Shown here piece after piece: positions 18,342 to 29,421 of a stretch of 44,399 nt of DNA (position 1 is the stretch's first letter; the number at the start of each line of letters is the position of its first letter). A model generated the notes under the pieces. It was not told the DNA's origin. It did no database searches and saw only the letters and a list, made by a program, of their open reading frames with translations. The DNA lies in NCBI RefSeq assembly GCF_013812825.1, contig NZ_JACCSU010000017.1, positions 1 to 44,399 on the forward strand, given 5' to 3'. The stretch comes from Sphingomonas sp. Its GTDB lineage: Bacteria; Pseudomonadota; Alphaproteobacteria; Sphingomonadales; Sphingomonadaceae. A program made the translations under genes and the position numbers.

Positions 18342-19674
18342 TCGCGGGGGCTGTGTTGATGGCCCCTTGCCATTCGGCGAGCGCCGCCCGCGCGCGGTCG
18401 GTGTAGGCTTTCTTGCGGTCGGCTTTTCTGGTCCTCGCCTCGATCGGCGGCATCAGCCCGAAATTGACGTTCATCGGCTGGTAGGTGTCGGCGTCGGCGC
18501 CGCCGGTGATGTGGCCGAGCAGCGCCCCGATCGCGGTCTCCGGCGGCGGGGCGGGGAGCCGCTCGCCGGTGTGCTCCGCGGCCGCGAAGCGGGCCGCGAT
18601 GAGGCCGATAGCGGCGCTTTCGACATAGCCTTCGCAGCCGGTGATCTGCCCGGCGAAGCGGATGTTCGGCCGGGATTTCAAGCGAAGTTCCCCGTCCAAG
18701 AGCTTGGGGGAATTGATGAAGCTGTTGCGGTGGATCCCGCCCAGCCGAGCGAACTCGGCCTGCTCGAGCCCGGGGATGGAGCGGAAGATCCGCACCTGCT
18801 CGCCGTGCTTCAATTTGGTCTGGAAGCCGACCATGTTCCACAGCGTGCCGAGCGCATTGTCCTGGCGCAGCTGGACCACCGCGTGCGGCCAGCGCCCGGT
18901 GCGCGGATTGTCGAGGCCGATCGGCTTCATCGGCCCGTGACGCAAAGTGTCGACTCCGCGTGTCGCCATCACCTCGATCGGCATGCAGCCCTCGAAATAG
19001 GGCGTGTCACGCTCCCAGTCCTTGAACTCGGTCTTCTTACCGGCATTGAGCGCGGCGACGAAGGCCTCGTACTGGCCGCGATCCATCGGGCAGTTGATAT
19101 AGTCCTTCCCTCCCTTGTCCCAACGGGCCGCCATCCAGCATATGTCCATGTCGATGCTGTCGCGGTGGACGATCGGCGCGATCGCATCGAAAAAGGCGAG
19201 GGCGTCGCTGCCGGTCTCGGCGGCGATCGCCTCGGCCAGCTTCGAGCCGGTCAGCGGGCCGGTGGCGATGATCGCCGGATGATCGGGGAGCGCATCGACC
19301 CGCTCGCGCGCCACCGTGATCCTGGGATGCTGCTTGACCGCGCAAGTCACCTCCGCCGCGAAGGCTTCGCGGTCGACCGCCAGCGCCGATCCCGCGGGCA
19401 CCCGGTGCTGGTCCGCTGCCCGCATGATCAGCGAGCCCAGGGCCCGCATCTCCTGGTGGAGCAGGCCGACTGCGTTGTGCTCGCAATCGTCACTTCGAAA
19501 ACTGTTCGAGCAGACCATCTCGGCGAGCTGGTCGCTCTCGTGGGCGGGCGTGGAATCCCCGCCGCCGCGCATTTCGCTGAGGCGGACGCGTAGACCGGCC
19601 TCGGCGAGCTGCCACGCGGCTTCGGAGCCGGCGAGCCCGCCGCCGATGATGTGAATGTCGTGGGGCATGGCCAT
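18295..19674 (-). CDS. trmFO: Methylenetetrahydrofolate-tRNA-(uracil-5-)-methyltransferase TrmFO
   Basis: TrmFO uses methylenetetrahydrofolate and FADH2 to make 5-methyluridine at position 54 of tRNA. The 459-residue protein has the FAD-binding [15 protein letters not shown] at the N-terminus, the conserved cysteines in EMVCSNSFR and DYINCPMDR, and [30 protein letters not shown]. The final ~12 residues ([13 protein letters not shown]) are encoded by a REP-like palindrome that has replaced or extended the original C-terminus. Start is ATG 19674 or ATG 19668. A second palindrome lies just upstream. Confidence 0.95.
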   Translation of the reverse strand: MAMPHDIHIIGGGLAGSEAAWQLAEAGLRVRLSEMRGGGDSTPAHESDQLAEMVCSNSFRSDDCEHNAVGLLHQEMRALGSLIMRAADQHRVPAGSALAVDREAFAAEVTCAVKQHPRITVARERVDALPDHPAIIATGPLTGSKLAEAIAAETGSDALAFFDAIAPIVHRDSIDMDICWMAARWDKGGKDYINCPMDRGQYEAFVAALNAGKKTEFKDWERDTPYFEGCMPIEVMATRGVDTLRHGPMKPIGLDNPRTGRWPHAVVQLRQDNALGTLWNMVGFQTKLKHGEQVRIFRSIPGLEQAEFARLGGIHRNSFINSPKLLDGELRLKSRPNIRFAGQITGCEGYVESAAIGLIAARFAAAEHTGERLPAPPPETAIGALLGHITGGADADTYQPMNVNFGLMPPIEARTRKADRKKAYTDRARAALAEWQGAINTAPATVRAELVEALPLSAK

Positions 19675-19681
19675 CCTTTAT

Positions 19682-19738
19682 CCGTTCGTGTCGAGCGAAG
19701 TCGAGACGCGGCCCCTCGACTTCGCTCGGGACGAACGG
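19682..19738. repeat. REP-like palindrome (copy 3)
   Basis: CCGTTCGTGTCGAGCGAAGT on the left pairs with a right arm ending GCTCGGGACGAACGG. It lies in the short interval between the divergent trmFO and DUF488 starts, so it must be part of one or both 5' regions. Confidence 0.8.
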
Positions 19739-19751
19739 CAGTGGGGAAGAA

Positions 19752-20183
19752 ATGCGCATCTTCACCATCGGTTATGAAGCAACCACCACGGGTGAGTTCA
19801 TTGCGGCGCTACAGGGCGCCGGCGTCAAGCGGGTGATCGACGTGCGGGCGGTTGCCAATTCACGCCGGCCGGGCTTTTCGAAGACGCCGCTGCGCAACGC
19901 CCTTGCCGAGGCCGGGATCGAATATGTGCATCTGCGCGCGCTGGGCACGCCGGCGGCGGGGCGCGAGGCGGCGCGCAAGGGGCGGCACGAGGACTTGAAG
20001 CGCATCTACGCCGGCCAGCTCGAGCTTCCCGAGGCGATCGCGGCGGGCGCGCAAATGGTCGAGCTGGCGCGGGAAAAACCGAGCGCCTTGCTGTGCTACG
20101 AGCGCGACCCCGCCGGGTGCCACCGGACGCTGTTGTTGGCCGCCGTCGCGCCGCACGCCGAGGTGGTCGACCTGTTCGCCTGA
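19752..20183 (+). CDS. DUF488 family protein (copy 1)
   Basis: A 143-residue protein with the DUF488 signatures: FTIGYEATTTGEFIAALQ at the start, VIDVRAVANSRRPGFSK, and the C-terminal LLCYERDPAGCHR. The conserved Cys and His suggest a catalytic or metal site, but no reaction is established. ATG with a GGGGAAG site. Convergent with a second DUF488 gene 7 bp away. Confidence 0.9.
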   Translation: MRIFTIGYEATTTGEFIAALQGAGVKRVIDVRAVANSRRPGFSKTPLRNALAEAGIEYVHLRALGTPAAGREAARKGRHEDLKRIYAGQLELPEAIAAGAQMVELAREKPSALLCYERDPAGCHRTLLLAAVAPHAEVVDLFA

Positions 20184-20190
20184 CCGACGA

Positions 20191-20748
20191 TCAGGCGGCG
20201 GGGTAAACCAGGCGCTCGGCCTGCTCCTTCGCCCCCGGAGTCATGTTGGCGGGCTCCATTCGGGTGTTGCTCATGAGGTGCACCACCCGCCGTCCGCGCA
20301 ACAGCGCATAATCGGCGATGATCCGGCGATGGCAGCGCCACCAGACGGCTTCCGAGCACATGATCGCGGTGCGCCGCTCGGCCGACAGGCGAAGCAGCTC
20401 GTCGAGCCCGGCCGCGAACTCGTCGGACAGGGCATGATCGGCGTAATTGTGGAAGCTGCGATTGCGCCAGTAGACGTTGACCTCGGGCGCGACGTCGTGG
20501 GCCCGGCCGCGGAGGCCGCCGAGCTCGGCAATGCGGTGATGGCGGACCTGGAACTGGGCGAGGGCGCCTGGCAGGTTCTCGAGGTTGTACTGGGGGTTGG
20601 TCCGCGACCGCGGGATCGACCGGACGTCGACGACCAGATCGACCTCGCCGAGCCGTAGGACGTCGACGAATTCCGGGATGGTTCGGGTCGAATGGCCGAC
20701 GGTGAACAGCGGCGGGCCATTCTTCCCGGGATCCGGCTCAAGGGACAA
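20191..20748 (-). CDS. DUF488 family protein (copy 2)
   Basis: A 185-residue DUF488 protein (LFTVGHSTRTIPEFVDVLR, VDVRSIPRSRTNPQYN, IMCSEAVWWRCHRRIIADY). It belongs to a different subgroup from the neighbouring copy: longer, with the NPQYN and WRNRSFHNYADHA insert. The start is a TTG at 20748, 16 bp after the stop of the host-attachment gene, so it is probably in that transcript and under the EcfG promoter at 21251-21276. Confidence 0.88.
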   Translation of the reverse strand: MSLEPDPGKNGPPLFTVGHSTRTIPEFVDVLRLGEVDLVVDVRSIPRSRTNPQYNLENLPGALAQFQVRHHRIAELGGLRGRAHDVAPEVNVYWRNRSFHNYADHALSDEFAAGLDELLRLSAERRTAIMCSEAVWWRCHRRIIADYALLRGRRVVHLMSNTRMEPANMTPGAKEQAERLVYPAA

Positions 20749-20764
20749 GGCGGGGCGCCAGCTC

Positions 20765-21220
20765 CTAGGCCGGCGGCGCGGCTTCGCCGACCAGCAGCTC
20801 CTCGATGTCGGGGATCGGCCGGTCCGTCATTTCCTTGTTGAGGGTCAGGACGATGCGCTTCTCGACCTCCTTGTGCAGCTCCTTGCGAAGTACTCCGAGC
20901 GCCTTGGGCGGGGCGATGATCGCCAGCGCTTCGAAATCATTGCGCAGCGCGCGCTTCTTGAGCTGGTCGGCGGCCTCCTTCACCCAGATGTCTTCCTCCT
21001 GCTGGTGGTAATCGGTCTCCTCCATCGTGTCGCGGCCGATGCCGACGCGCGGCGACTGGGTGCCGGGCGAGTCGGTCTTCAGCTCGCTGTCCTTCGAATC
21101 CTCGCGTTTGTCGTGGGCTTCGGTGCGCAAGTCGATCTGCGCCTCGTCGCCGTGATTGCGCAGGAACAGCATCTTGCGGCCGTCCGCGACCAGAACCAGC
21201 GCATTGTGGGGAAGGGCCAT
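20765..21220 (-). CDS. Host attachment protein (baeRF family)
   Basis: A 151-residue protein of the host-attachment family, related to eRF1 domains (baeRF family 12): ALVLVADGRKMLFLRNHGDE at the start and FEALAIIAPPKALGVLRKEL near the end. The name comes from an Agrobacterium attachment phenotype; the molecular role may be translational or stress-related. A strong AAGGAG site precedes the ATG, and an exact EcfG promoter lies 30 bp upstream. A DUF488 gene follows. Confidence 0.85.
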   Translation of the reverse strand: MALPHNALVLVADGRKMLFLRNHGDEAQIDLRTEAHDKREDSKDSELKTDSPGTQSPRVGIGRDTMEETDYHQQEEDIWVKEAADQLKKRALRNDFEALAIIAPPKALGVLRKELHKEVEKRIVLTLNKEMTDRPIPDIEELLVGEAAPPA

Positions 21221-21250
21221 GAGTTTCTCCTTGGTCGTTTCACCAAGGCG

Positions 21251-21276
21251 AACGCGGAGGCCCTTCGCGCCGTTCC
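21251..21276 (-). promoter_or_regulatory. Sigma-EcfG consensus promoter for the host-attachment gene
   Basis: On the minus strand GGAAC (21276-21272), exactly 17 bases, then CGTT (21254-21251): a perfect match to GGAAC-N16/17-CGTT. It lies in the 57-bp gap between the gyrA stop codon and the host-attachment ATG, so it can fire independently of gyrA. Confidence 0.7.
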
Positions 21277-21277
21277 G

Positions 21278-24124
<2,847 letters not shown>

Positions 24125-24422
24125 GTGCTGTCTATCCTGAGCTAGAGATTACCGTACAGGGTCTGGATGCGCCGTTCGGGACGCGCCCCACCGTCCATCG
24201 ACTAGCCGATCAAAACCGCGAGCGCCACCCCGCGCGCGCGGGCACGCGCAGGCACGCGCACGAAGGGCAATCGCCCGGTTCGGCGCGGGACTCAGCTTCC
24301 CCACACCGCCATTTGCGGGAATCTGTGCGTGCCGCTTTGCTGCCGAGGCGGCAAGGCTTATGGGGCGCCTGCCAAGGGCGGGAGCCGCGGCGGGAGCCGA
24401 TCCGGGCGGACAGGAGAAATTG
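24125..24422. other. Intergenic region between divergent gyrA and TPR gene
   Basis: 298 bp with no coding sequence I can support. It has a CG-alternating stretch (about 24230-24265) and presumably both promoters. AGGAG at 24412 is the ribosome binding site for the plus-strand gene. No RNA gene or strong hairpin seen. Confidence 0.5.
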
Positions 24423-25691
24423 ATGAAGTCGACGCTGACCAACGCTCCGCTGGCACTGGCTGCAGCCGCGCTCGCCGGCGCCCCGGCAAGCGCCCAGTAC
24501 AACGCCCCGCCGCCGCCGCGACAGGAGATCCCGGCGGCCGCGCAAAGCCCGGGGCCCGAGCGCACCATCGACATCTCCCGGCAAGCCGCAAAGGCGTTGC
24601 AGGAGCTTCAGGCGGCCGTCGAATCGAACGACGTGGCCAATATTCCGGCCCGGCTCGCGGCTGCCCAGGCCGTCGCTCGGACCGCCGACGAAAAATATTT
24701 CGTCGCCCGAATGCAGCTCAAGGCCGCCACTCAATCGAAAGACCAGGCCGCCATCGCCGCCGCGATCGAGGCGATGCTCGCTTCGGGCGGACTCGAGCCG
24801 GCCAAGATCACTGCCTTCACCCGCGAGCTTGGCAATATCCATTTCAAGAACAAGGACTATTCGAAAGCGGCCGCCGCATTCGAGCGCGTTCTGGCGGGGG
24901 AGCCCAACAATGCCGACGCACTGGCCCTGCTCGCCGAGACGAAGAACTCGCAAGGCCAGGCAAGCCAGGCCGCGGGCCTCATGCAGCGCGCCATCAGCGC
25001 CAAGTCCGCGGGCGGTCAGAAAGCCGAGGAGAATTGGTACAAGCGCGCGATCGCGATCGCCTACCAGGCGCAGCTTCCAAGCGCGATGGAGCTCAGCCGG
25101 CAGTGGGTCGCGGCCTATCCGTCGCCGGCCAGCTGGCGCGATGCGCTGAGGATCTACCGAAAGCTCGCGAAACCCGACGAGCTGACGACTCTTGACACTC
25201 TGCGGCTCGCCCGGGCCACCGGGGCCCTGGAGGGCGATGCCGACTTCCACGTCTACGCGTTCACCGCCGCCGAGAACGCGGCGGCGGGCGAGGCGAGGGC
25301 GGTGGTCGATGAGGCGGTCGCGGCCAGGCAGATCGATCCCGGCAAGCCGCTTTTCAAGGATATCATCGCCACTCTTCGCGCCGACCGGTCGATGACCCGT
25401 GAATCCTTGCCGGAACTGACCAGGAACGCCCTCGCGGACCCGGCGGCGAGGCTGGCGGTCCGGACTGGAGATGCGCTGTACGGCTACGGCGAATATGCAA
25501 AAGCGGCCGAGCTTTACCGAGCGGCGCTGAGCAAGTCCGGCGCCGACACGAGCCTGATCAATCTCCACCTTGGAATGGCGCTCGCCCGCGCGGGCGACAA
25601 GGCCGGCGCGACCGCGGCGCTCAACGCGGTCACGGGACCGCGGGCCGAGCTTGCCAAATATTGGCTCGTCTACGTTGCGGCGCGTACCTAG
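24423..25691 (+). CDS. Periplasmic TPR-repeat protein
   Basis: A 422-residue protein with a signal peptide (KSTLTNAPLALAAAALAGA ending ASA-QYN), a Pro-rich mature start and several TPR-like helical pairs; the clearest is FKNKDYSKAAAAFERVLAGE (about residues 139-158), followed by a similar repeat near the C-terminus (YGYGEYAKAAELYRAAL). TPR proteins mediate protein contacts; the partner is unknown. Start is ATG 24423 after CAGGAGAAA. Confidence 0.78.
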   Translation: MKSTLTNAPLALAAAALAGAPASAQYNAPPPPRQEIPAAAQSPGPERTIDISRQAAKALQELQAAVESNDVANIPARLAAAQAVARTADEKYFVARMQLKAATQSKDQAAIAAAIEAMLASGGLEPAKITAFTRELGNIHFKNKDYSKAAAAFERVLAGEPNNADALALLAETKNSQGQASQAAGLMQRAISAKSAGGQKAEENWYKRAIAIAYQAQLPSAMELSRQWVAAYPSPASWRDALRIYRKLAKPDELTTLDTLRLARATGALEGDADFHVYAFTAAENAAAGEARAVVDEAVAARQIDPGKPLFKDIIATLRADRSMTRESLPELTRNALADPAARLAVRTGDALYGYGEYAKAAELYRAALSKSGADTSLINLHLGMALARAGDKAGATAALNAVTGPRAELAKYWLVYVAART

Positions 25692-25875
25692 CAAGCAGGC
25701 GTAACCGCACAGACTATTGGTGATCTGGGGCGTTGGCCGGCGCTCCAGAAACCCGCCGTGCGACCTTCCAAACTCCTGTCCCATTTCGGGATGGTTAAGA
25801 GCCGCCTCGTTACGCGCCCGCGCACGTCGGATAGAGCAAGCCGCCATGCCGACCTTGAGGATGCGGAACTAGCCG

Positions 25876-27426
25876 GTGCGCTTCGACGATCGCCTGATGA
25901 CGGTGCTGGACCAGCCGGCCACCGATCCGCACGATCGGGCGGTGCGGTGGCGCCAACTCGTCGACCTCGTCGCACGCGCCGGCGGCCAGGCCGACAACCC
26001 GCTGGTCGAACAGGCGCTGCACCTGATCCGGTCCGACCGGCCGCTGGTGGACGATTCGCTTCGGGCGGCTGCGGCGCGGGCCGTCGCCGCGCTGCCGCTG
26101 CCTTATGAGCTGGTGGCGCTGTTCGCATCCGACACGATGGCGGTTTCGGCCCCGATCCTCGCCGCCGCCCGGCTCGAGCGCGACGACTGGCAGAGGCTCT
26201 TGACGCTGGCCGACGAAGAGACCCGCCGGTTCATCCTGACGCTTCATCCCGACCTGCCGCTTCCGCAGCCCGCGGCCGAGCGCGCACCCGCCGGGTCATA
26301 TGTTGAACCACCCGAGGAGCCGCATGTGGAGCCTGCACCCGAGGAGCCACATGTCGAACCGGCCGAGGCCCCGCAGGTCCCGTCGATCAGTGACGTCGTC
26401 GCCCGCATCGAGCGGCTTCGGCGGGGGCGGGCGCAGGCTGCGGCCGGCGCAGATGAGGCCGCGGCCGCCGCGGCCGGCGCTCCGACCTTGTTTCGCTGGG
26501 AGTGCGGACCGTCGGGCGAGATCATCTGGGTCGAGGGCGCGCCGCGCGGCCCGCTGATCGGCCGCTCGATCGGCCGCGCCGAGGAAGGCGAAGGCGTCGA
26601 GCAGGAAGTCGAGCGCGCATTCGCGATGCGCTCGCCGTTCCGCGACGCGCGCTTCTCGCTCCCGGGCGAAGGCACCTTGGCCGGAGAATGGAAGATCAGC
26701 GGAGTCCCGGCCTTCGAGCCCGCCAACGGCCGATTTGCCGGCTATCGCGGGATCGCGCTTCGCGAGGCCGGCGCAGCGCTCGACCCGGCCCGCTACGGCC
26801 AGTCGGGGCTGCTCACCGACCCCAATTCGCTGCGCGAGCTGGTCCACGAGATCAAGACTCCGCTCAACGCGATCATCGGCTTTGCCGAGATCATCGACGC
26901 CCAGCTCCTCGGGCCGGCCGATCGCCGTTACCGAACCCGGGCCGCCGAAATCGTCGCCCAAGCGAGGCTGCTCCTGTCGGCGATCGACGACCTCGACTTC
27001 GCCGCCAAGCTGCAGTCCGACCGCAACCGGCCGGGAAGCGGGACCGATCTCGCCATGCTGCTCGAGCAGATCGGGGCGGGGATGCGCCAGGGCGCATCGA
27101 GCGACGCTCCGCAGCTCGAGCTGTCGATCGAGACCCGCAGGCGCCGTTGCGCGCTCGAGCCCGCGCTCGCCGAGCGGCTCATCACCCGCTTCTGCACCGC
27201 GCTGCTCAGCGCTGCGGCCGACGGCAAGCAGGTTGCCGTCCATCTCGACAACAGCAATGGCCGCTGCCTGCTGTGGGTCCGGCCGCCGCCGGGACTCGAC
27301 TCATCGAACGGCGATCCGGCCAGCGGCGGCTTCAGCCTGCGGTTGGTGCGCGGCCTGGCGCGGATCGCCGGCGGTAATTTGACGATCACCAAGGCGCGGA
27401 TCACGCTTGCTCTGCCGGAGCTGTAA
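25876..27426 (+). CDS. Histidine kinase with degenerate ATPase domain
   Basis: A 516-residue cytoplasmic protein starting at GTG 25876 (ATG 25897 is an alternative). The N-terminal 130 residues are helical with no clear sensor motif; then a repeated linker (EEPHVEPAP-EEPHVEPAE), a possible PAS-like region (about 200-300), a HisKA dimerisation segment with the phospho-accepting His324 in ELVHEIKTPLNAIIGFAEI, and a C-terminal HATPase-like region. The latter lacks a normal N box and DxGxG motif (only RPPPGLDSSNGDP and GGFSLRLVRGLA remain), so it may be a pseudokinase or phosphotransfer protein. No response regulator is adjacent. Confidence 0.78.
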   Translation: MRFDDRLMTVLDQPATDPHDRAVRWRQLVDLVARAGGQADNPLVEQALHLIRSDRPLVDDSLRAAAARAVAALPLPYELVALFASDTMAVSAPILAAARLERDDWQRLLTLADEETRRFILTLHPDLPLPQPAAERAPAGSYVEPPEEPHVEPAPEEPHVEPAEAPQVPSISDVVARIERLRRGRAQAAAGADEAAAAAAGAPTLFRWECGPSGEIIWVEGAPRGPLIGRSIGRAEEGEGVEQEVERAFAMRSPFRDARFSLPGEGTLAGEWKISGVPAFEPANGRFAGYRGIALREAGAALDPARYGQSGLLTDPNSLRELVHEIKTPLNAIIGFAEIIDAQLLGPADRRYRTRAAEIVAQARLLLSAIDDLDFAAKLQSDRNRPGSGTDLAMLLEQIGAGMRQGASSDAPQLELSIETRRRRCALEPALAERLITRFCTALLSAAADGKQVAVHLDNSNGRCLLWVRPPPGLDSSNGDPASGGFSLRLVRGLARIAGGNLTITKARITLALPEL

Positions 27427-27499
27427 CTTGCGGCGTCACTTGCGGGCCTGTGACTTGCGCTGGGGCCTCGCGCACCGCTAATCGGTTGGAAGCCGGGCA

Positions 27500-27571
27500 G
27501 GGCCTGTAGCTCAACGGTAGAGCCGGCCGCTCATAACGGCTTGGTTGGGGGTTCGATTCCCTCCGGGCCCA
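27500..27571 (+). tRNA. tRNA-Ile (CAU anticodon, lysidine-type)
   Basis: Cloverleaf folds completely: acceptor GGGCCTG/CGGGCCC, D stem GCTC/GAGC with a short 7-base loop, anticodon stem GGCCG/CGGCT with loop CTCATAA, T arm GGGGG-TTCGATT-CCCTC. CAU could mean Met or Ile2. The C4-G69 and C5-G68 pairs are those preferred by the lysidine synthase TilS, and elongator tRNA-Met usually lacks them, favouring tRNA-Ile2 reading AUA. CCA is not fully encoded (ACCG). Confidence 0.72.
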
Positions 27572-27657
27572 CCGCTCGCGCTGAGCACGATTAGCGCGAG
27601 CCAATCGTGACTACAGCAAGAGCCGGCCGACGACCGGCGCCAAGCCGGATCGATCGA

Positions 27658-27682
27658 CGTCACGGGATTTACTCCCGTGACG
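27658..27682. other. Perfect 10-bp stem-loop between two tRNA genes
   Basis: CGTCACGGGA, loop TTTAC, then TCCCGTGACG. A stable hairpin but without a following T-run, so not a classical terminator; it could be a processing signal, a terminator of the tRNA-Ile transcript or a protein operator. Confidence 0.55.
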
Positions 27683-27715
27683 GCCCGTCCAACCGCTGCT
27701 AACTGGCCGACGCGT

Positions 27716-27793
<78 letters not shown>

Positions 27794-27832
27794 CCGCCGA
27801 GGAGCTGAACAGCCCTAATTCAAATTGGCCGT

Positions 27833-28099
27833 TTAGTTGGAATTGGCTGGCGCGTTGCGATCGACGTCGACGTCGACGTCGACATCGACGTCGCCGACCT
27901 CGTTCTGGACCTTGTCGCCGGTCCGCTCGACGTCGTTGGCGATGTCGCCGCCGATGTCCTGGGCGGTGTTGGCGGCGTCCGCGGCGGCATTCTCGGCGAG
28001 ATCCTGGTTGTAGGCGACCGTCATCGAATCGTTGGCGTCGTCGGTGCTCACCTGGCACGCGCCGAGCAGAAGGGCGGGGAGGATGATTGCAGCACGCAT
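27833..28099 (-). CDS. Small lipoprotein with an Asp-Val repeat tail
   Basis: An 88-residue protein with a lipoprotein signal (IILPALLLGAC, lipobox Cys15), an acidic helical middle (AENAAADAANTAQDIGGDIA) and a C-terminal GDVDVDVDVDVDRN repeat before PANSN. The helical middle with DIGGDIANDVERTGDK is reminiscent of entericidin-like or other stress lipoproteins but no firm family is assigned. AAGGAG precedes the ATG at 28099. Confidence 0.75.
   Translation of the reverse strand: MRAAIILPALLLGACQVSTDDANDSMTVAYNQDLAENAAADAANTAQDIGGDIANDVERTGDKVQNEVGDVDVDVDVDVDRNAPANSN
27863..27892. repeat. Five tandem GACGTC-type hexamers
   Basis: GACGTC three times, GACATC, then GACGTC, in frame within the lipoprotein gene, encoding the alternating Asp-Val tail. 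Copy-number change would keep the frame. Confidence 0.85.
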
Positions 28100-28171
28100 C
28101 GGCTTTCTCCTTGGCTGGCTGTCAACGCCGCGGACGGCGTTTCAGGCCTCGTGCCTAGCTTCTCGCCGAGC

Positions 28172-29242
28172 TTACAGCAATCGCATCTGAGCGCCCTCGG
28201 GCGGGCGGAACAGGTCGCGGCGGAGCTCGAACTTGGCCTGGCCGAGGCCGTATTTCCTCGCGGCGATTTCGAAACGCGTTGCAAGCAGCTCCGCCCACGG
28301 CCCTTGGCCGCGCATCCGGCTGAAGAAATTGGGGTCGTTGTCGCGGCCGCCGCGCATCGAATTGATCGTCGCCATCACTTTCGCCGCCCGGTCCGGGTAA
28401 TGCTCGTCGAGCCAGGCGCGGAACAAGGGCGCGACCTCGTGCGGCAAGCGCACCGGCAGATAGAATCCGCCGCTCGCTCCGGCCGTGACCGCGGCCTCGA
28501 CGATCGCCTCGAGCTCGTGGTCGGTGATCTGCGGCACCACCGGAGCGATTGCGACGCTGCACGGGACTCCGGCCGAGTTCAGCTGGCGAACGGCCTCGAG
28601 CCGCTTGCGGGCGCTCGGCGCGCGCGGCTCCAGGGTTCGCGCGATGCTGGGGTCGAGCGACGTCACCGACAGCGCCACCGCCACGATTCCGAGCTCGGCC
28701 GCGGGCTTCAGCAGGTCGAGGTCGCGCAGCACCCGGTCCGACTTGGTGGTGATGGTGAACGGGTGGCGGGTCTCAAGCAGCACCTCGATCACCGAGCGCG
28801 TCACCCGCCAGCGCTCCTCGATCGGCTGGTAGGGGTCGGTGTTGGTGCCCATCGCGATCGGCGCGCACTTGTAGCCGGGCCGCGACAGCGCCGAGTGGAG
28901 CAGTTGCGCCGCGTTCGGCTTGACGAACAGGCGCGATTCGAAGTCGACTCCGGGCGACAGGTCGTGGAACGCGTGCGTCGGCCGGGCGAAGCAGTAGATG
29001 CAGCCGTGCTCGCAGCCGCGGTACGCGTTGATCGACCGGTCGAAGCCGACGTCGGGGGAGCTGTTGCGCGTGAGGATCGACTTGGGGCGTTCGATGGTCA
29101 CGGTCGTCCGCCGCCTGGGGACGCCGTCGAGCGCCTCGACCGTGTCGAGCCAGTCGCCATCGATCGCGCGCTCCTTCAGGTTGAAGCGCGTGGGGGCGGC
29201 ATTGCGCGTTGCTCCGCGCCCGCGGGTCGACTCAACCGGCAT
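28172..29242 (-). CDS. PA0069-family radical SAM protein (SplB-like)
   Basis: A 356-residue protein with the radical-SAM cluster ligands Cys77, Cys81 and Cys84 in YRGCEHGCIYCFARP, followed by the PA0069-family features (GTNTDPYQPIEERWRVTRSV, TITTKSDRVLRDLDLL). The family is distantly related to spore photoproduct lyase, but the substrate is unknown. The start at ATG 29242 (MPVESTRGRG) is preferred over the TTG at 29281. Upstream lies GAAC-N6-GAAC, one base short of an alphaproteobacterial LexA box. Confidence 0.88.
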   Translation of the reverse strand: MPVESTRGRGATRNAAPTRFNLKERAIDGDWLDTVEALDGVPRRRTTVTIERPKSILTRNSSPDVGFDRSINAYRGCEHGCIYCFARPTHAFHDLSPGVDFESRLFVKPNAAQLLHSALSRPGYKCAPIAMGTNTDPYQPIEERWRVTRSVIEVLLETRHPFTITTKSDRVLRDLDLLKPAAELGIVAVALSVTSLDPSIARTLEPRAPSARKRLEAVRQLNSAGVPCSVAIAPVVPQITDHELEAIVEAAVTAGASGGFYLPVRLPHEVAPLFRAWLDEHYPDRAAKVMATINSMRGGRDNDPNFFSRMRGQGPWAELLATRFEIAARKYGLGQAKFELRRDLFRPPEGAQMRLL

Positions 29243-29318
29243 TCCGTGAAGGTACGCCGACTGCAGAACATATAAGAACAAAGGCTAGCCCGGATCGGCT
29301 AGCGGGCCCTGGTTTCCG

Positions 29319-29378
29319 TCAGAATATGAGGACCAGGATGATGATCAACAGGATCAGGCCGCCAATTCCAATATACAT
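29319..29378 (-). CDS. 19-residue predicted membrane peptide
   Basis: On the minus strand a strong GGAGGAGTGACCT ribosome binding site leads to ATG 29378 and the peptide MYIGIGGLILLIIILVLIF then TGA: almost entirely one transmembrane helix. It lies in the 179-bp gap between the radical SAM and transglycosylase genes. The near-ideal ribosome binding site and all-hydrophobic content argue against chance. A GGAAC lies 45 bases upstream but without a good CGTT partner. Too short for ordinary gene callers. Function unknown; comparable tiny membrane peptides often act in envelope stress. Confidence 0.65.
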   Translation of the reverse strand: MYIGIGGLILLIIILVLIF

Positions 29379-29421
29379 AGGTCACTCCTCCGTTATGGTT
29401 ATTAAGCGACCTTGAAGGCGT

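Noticed and set aside
25791-25798. CtrA half-site (TTAACCAT on the minus strand) upstream of the histidine kinase gene
   Set aside because: Only a half-site; no TTAA seven bases away, and an 8-base match is expected by chance in a window this long.
27863-27892. CRISPR-like tandem repeats
   Set aside because: Hexamers without spacers inside a coding sequence; no CRISPR array or cas gene is visible in the window.
29262-29281. Possible LexA box before the radical SAM gene
   Set aside because: GAAC-N6-GAAC has a 6-base spacer; the alphaproteobacterial box needs 7, so it is one base short.
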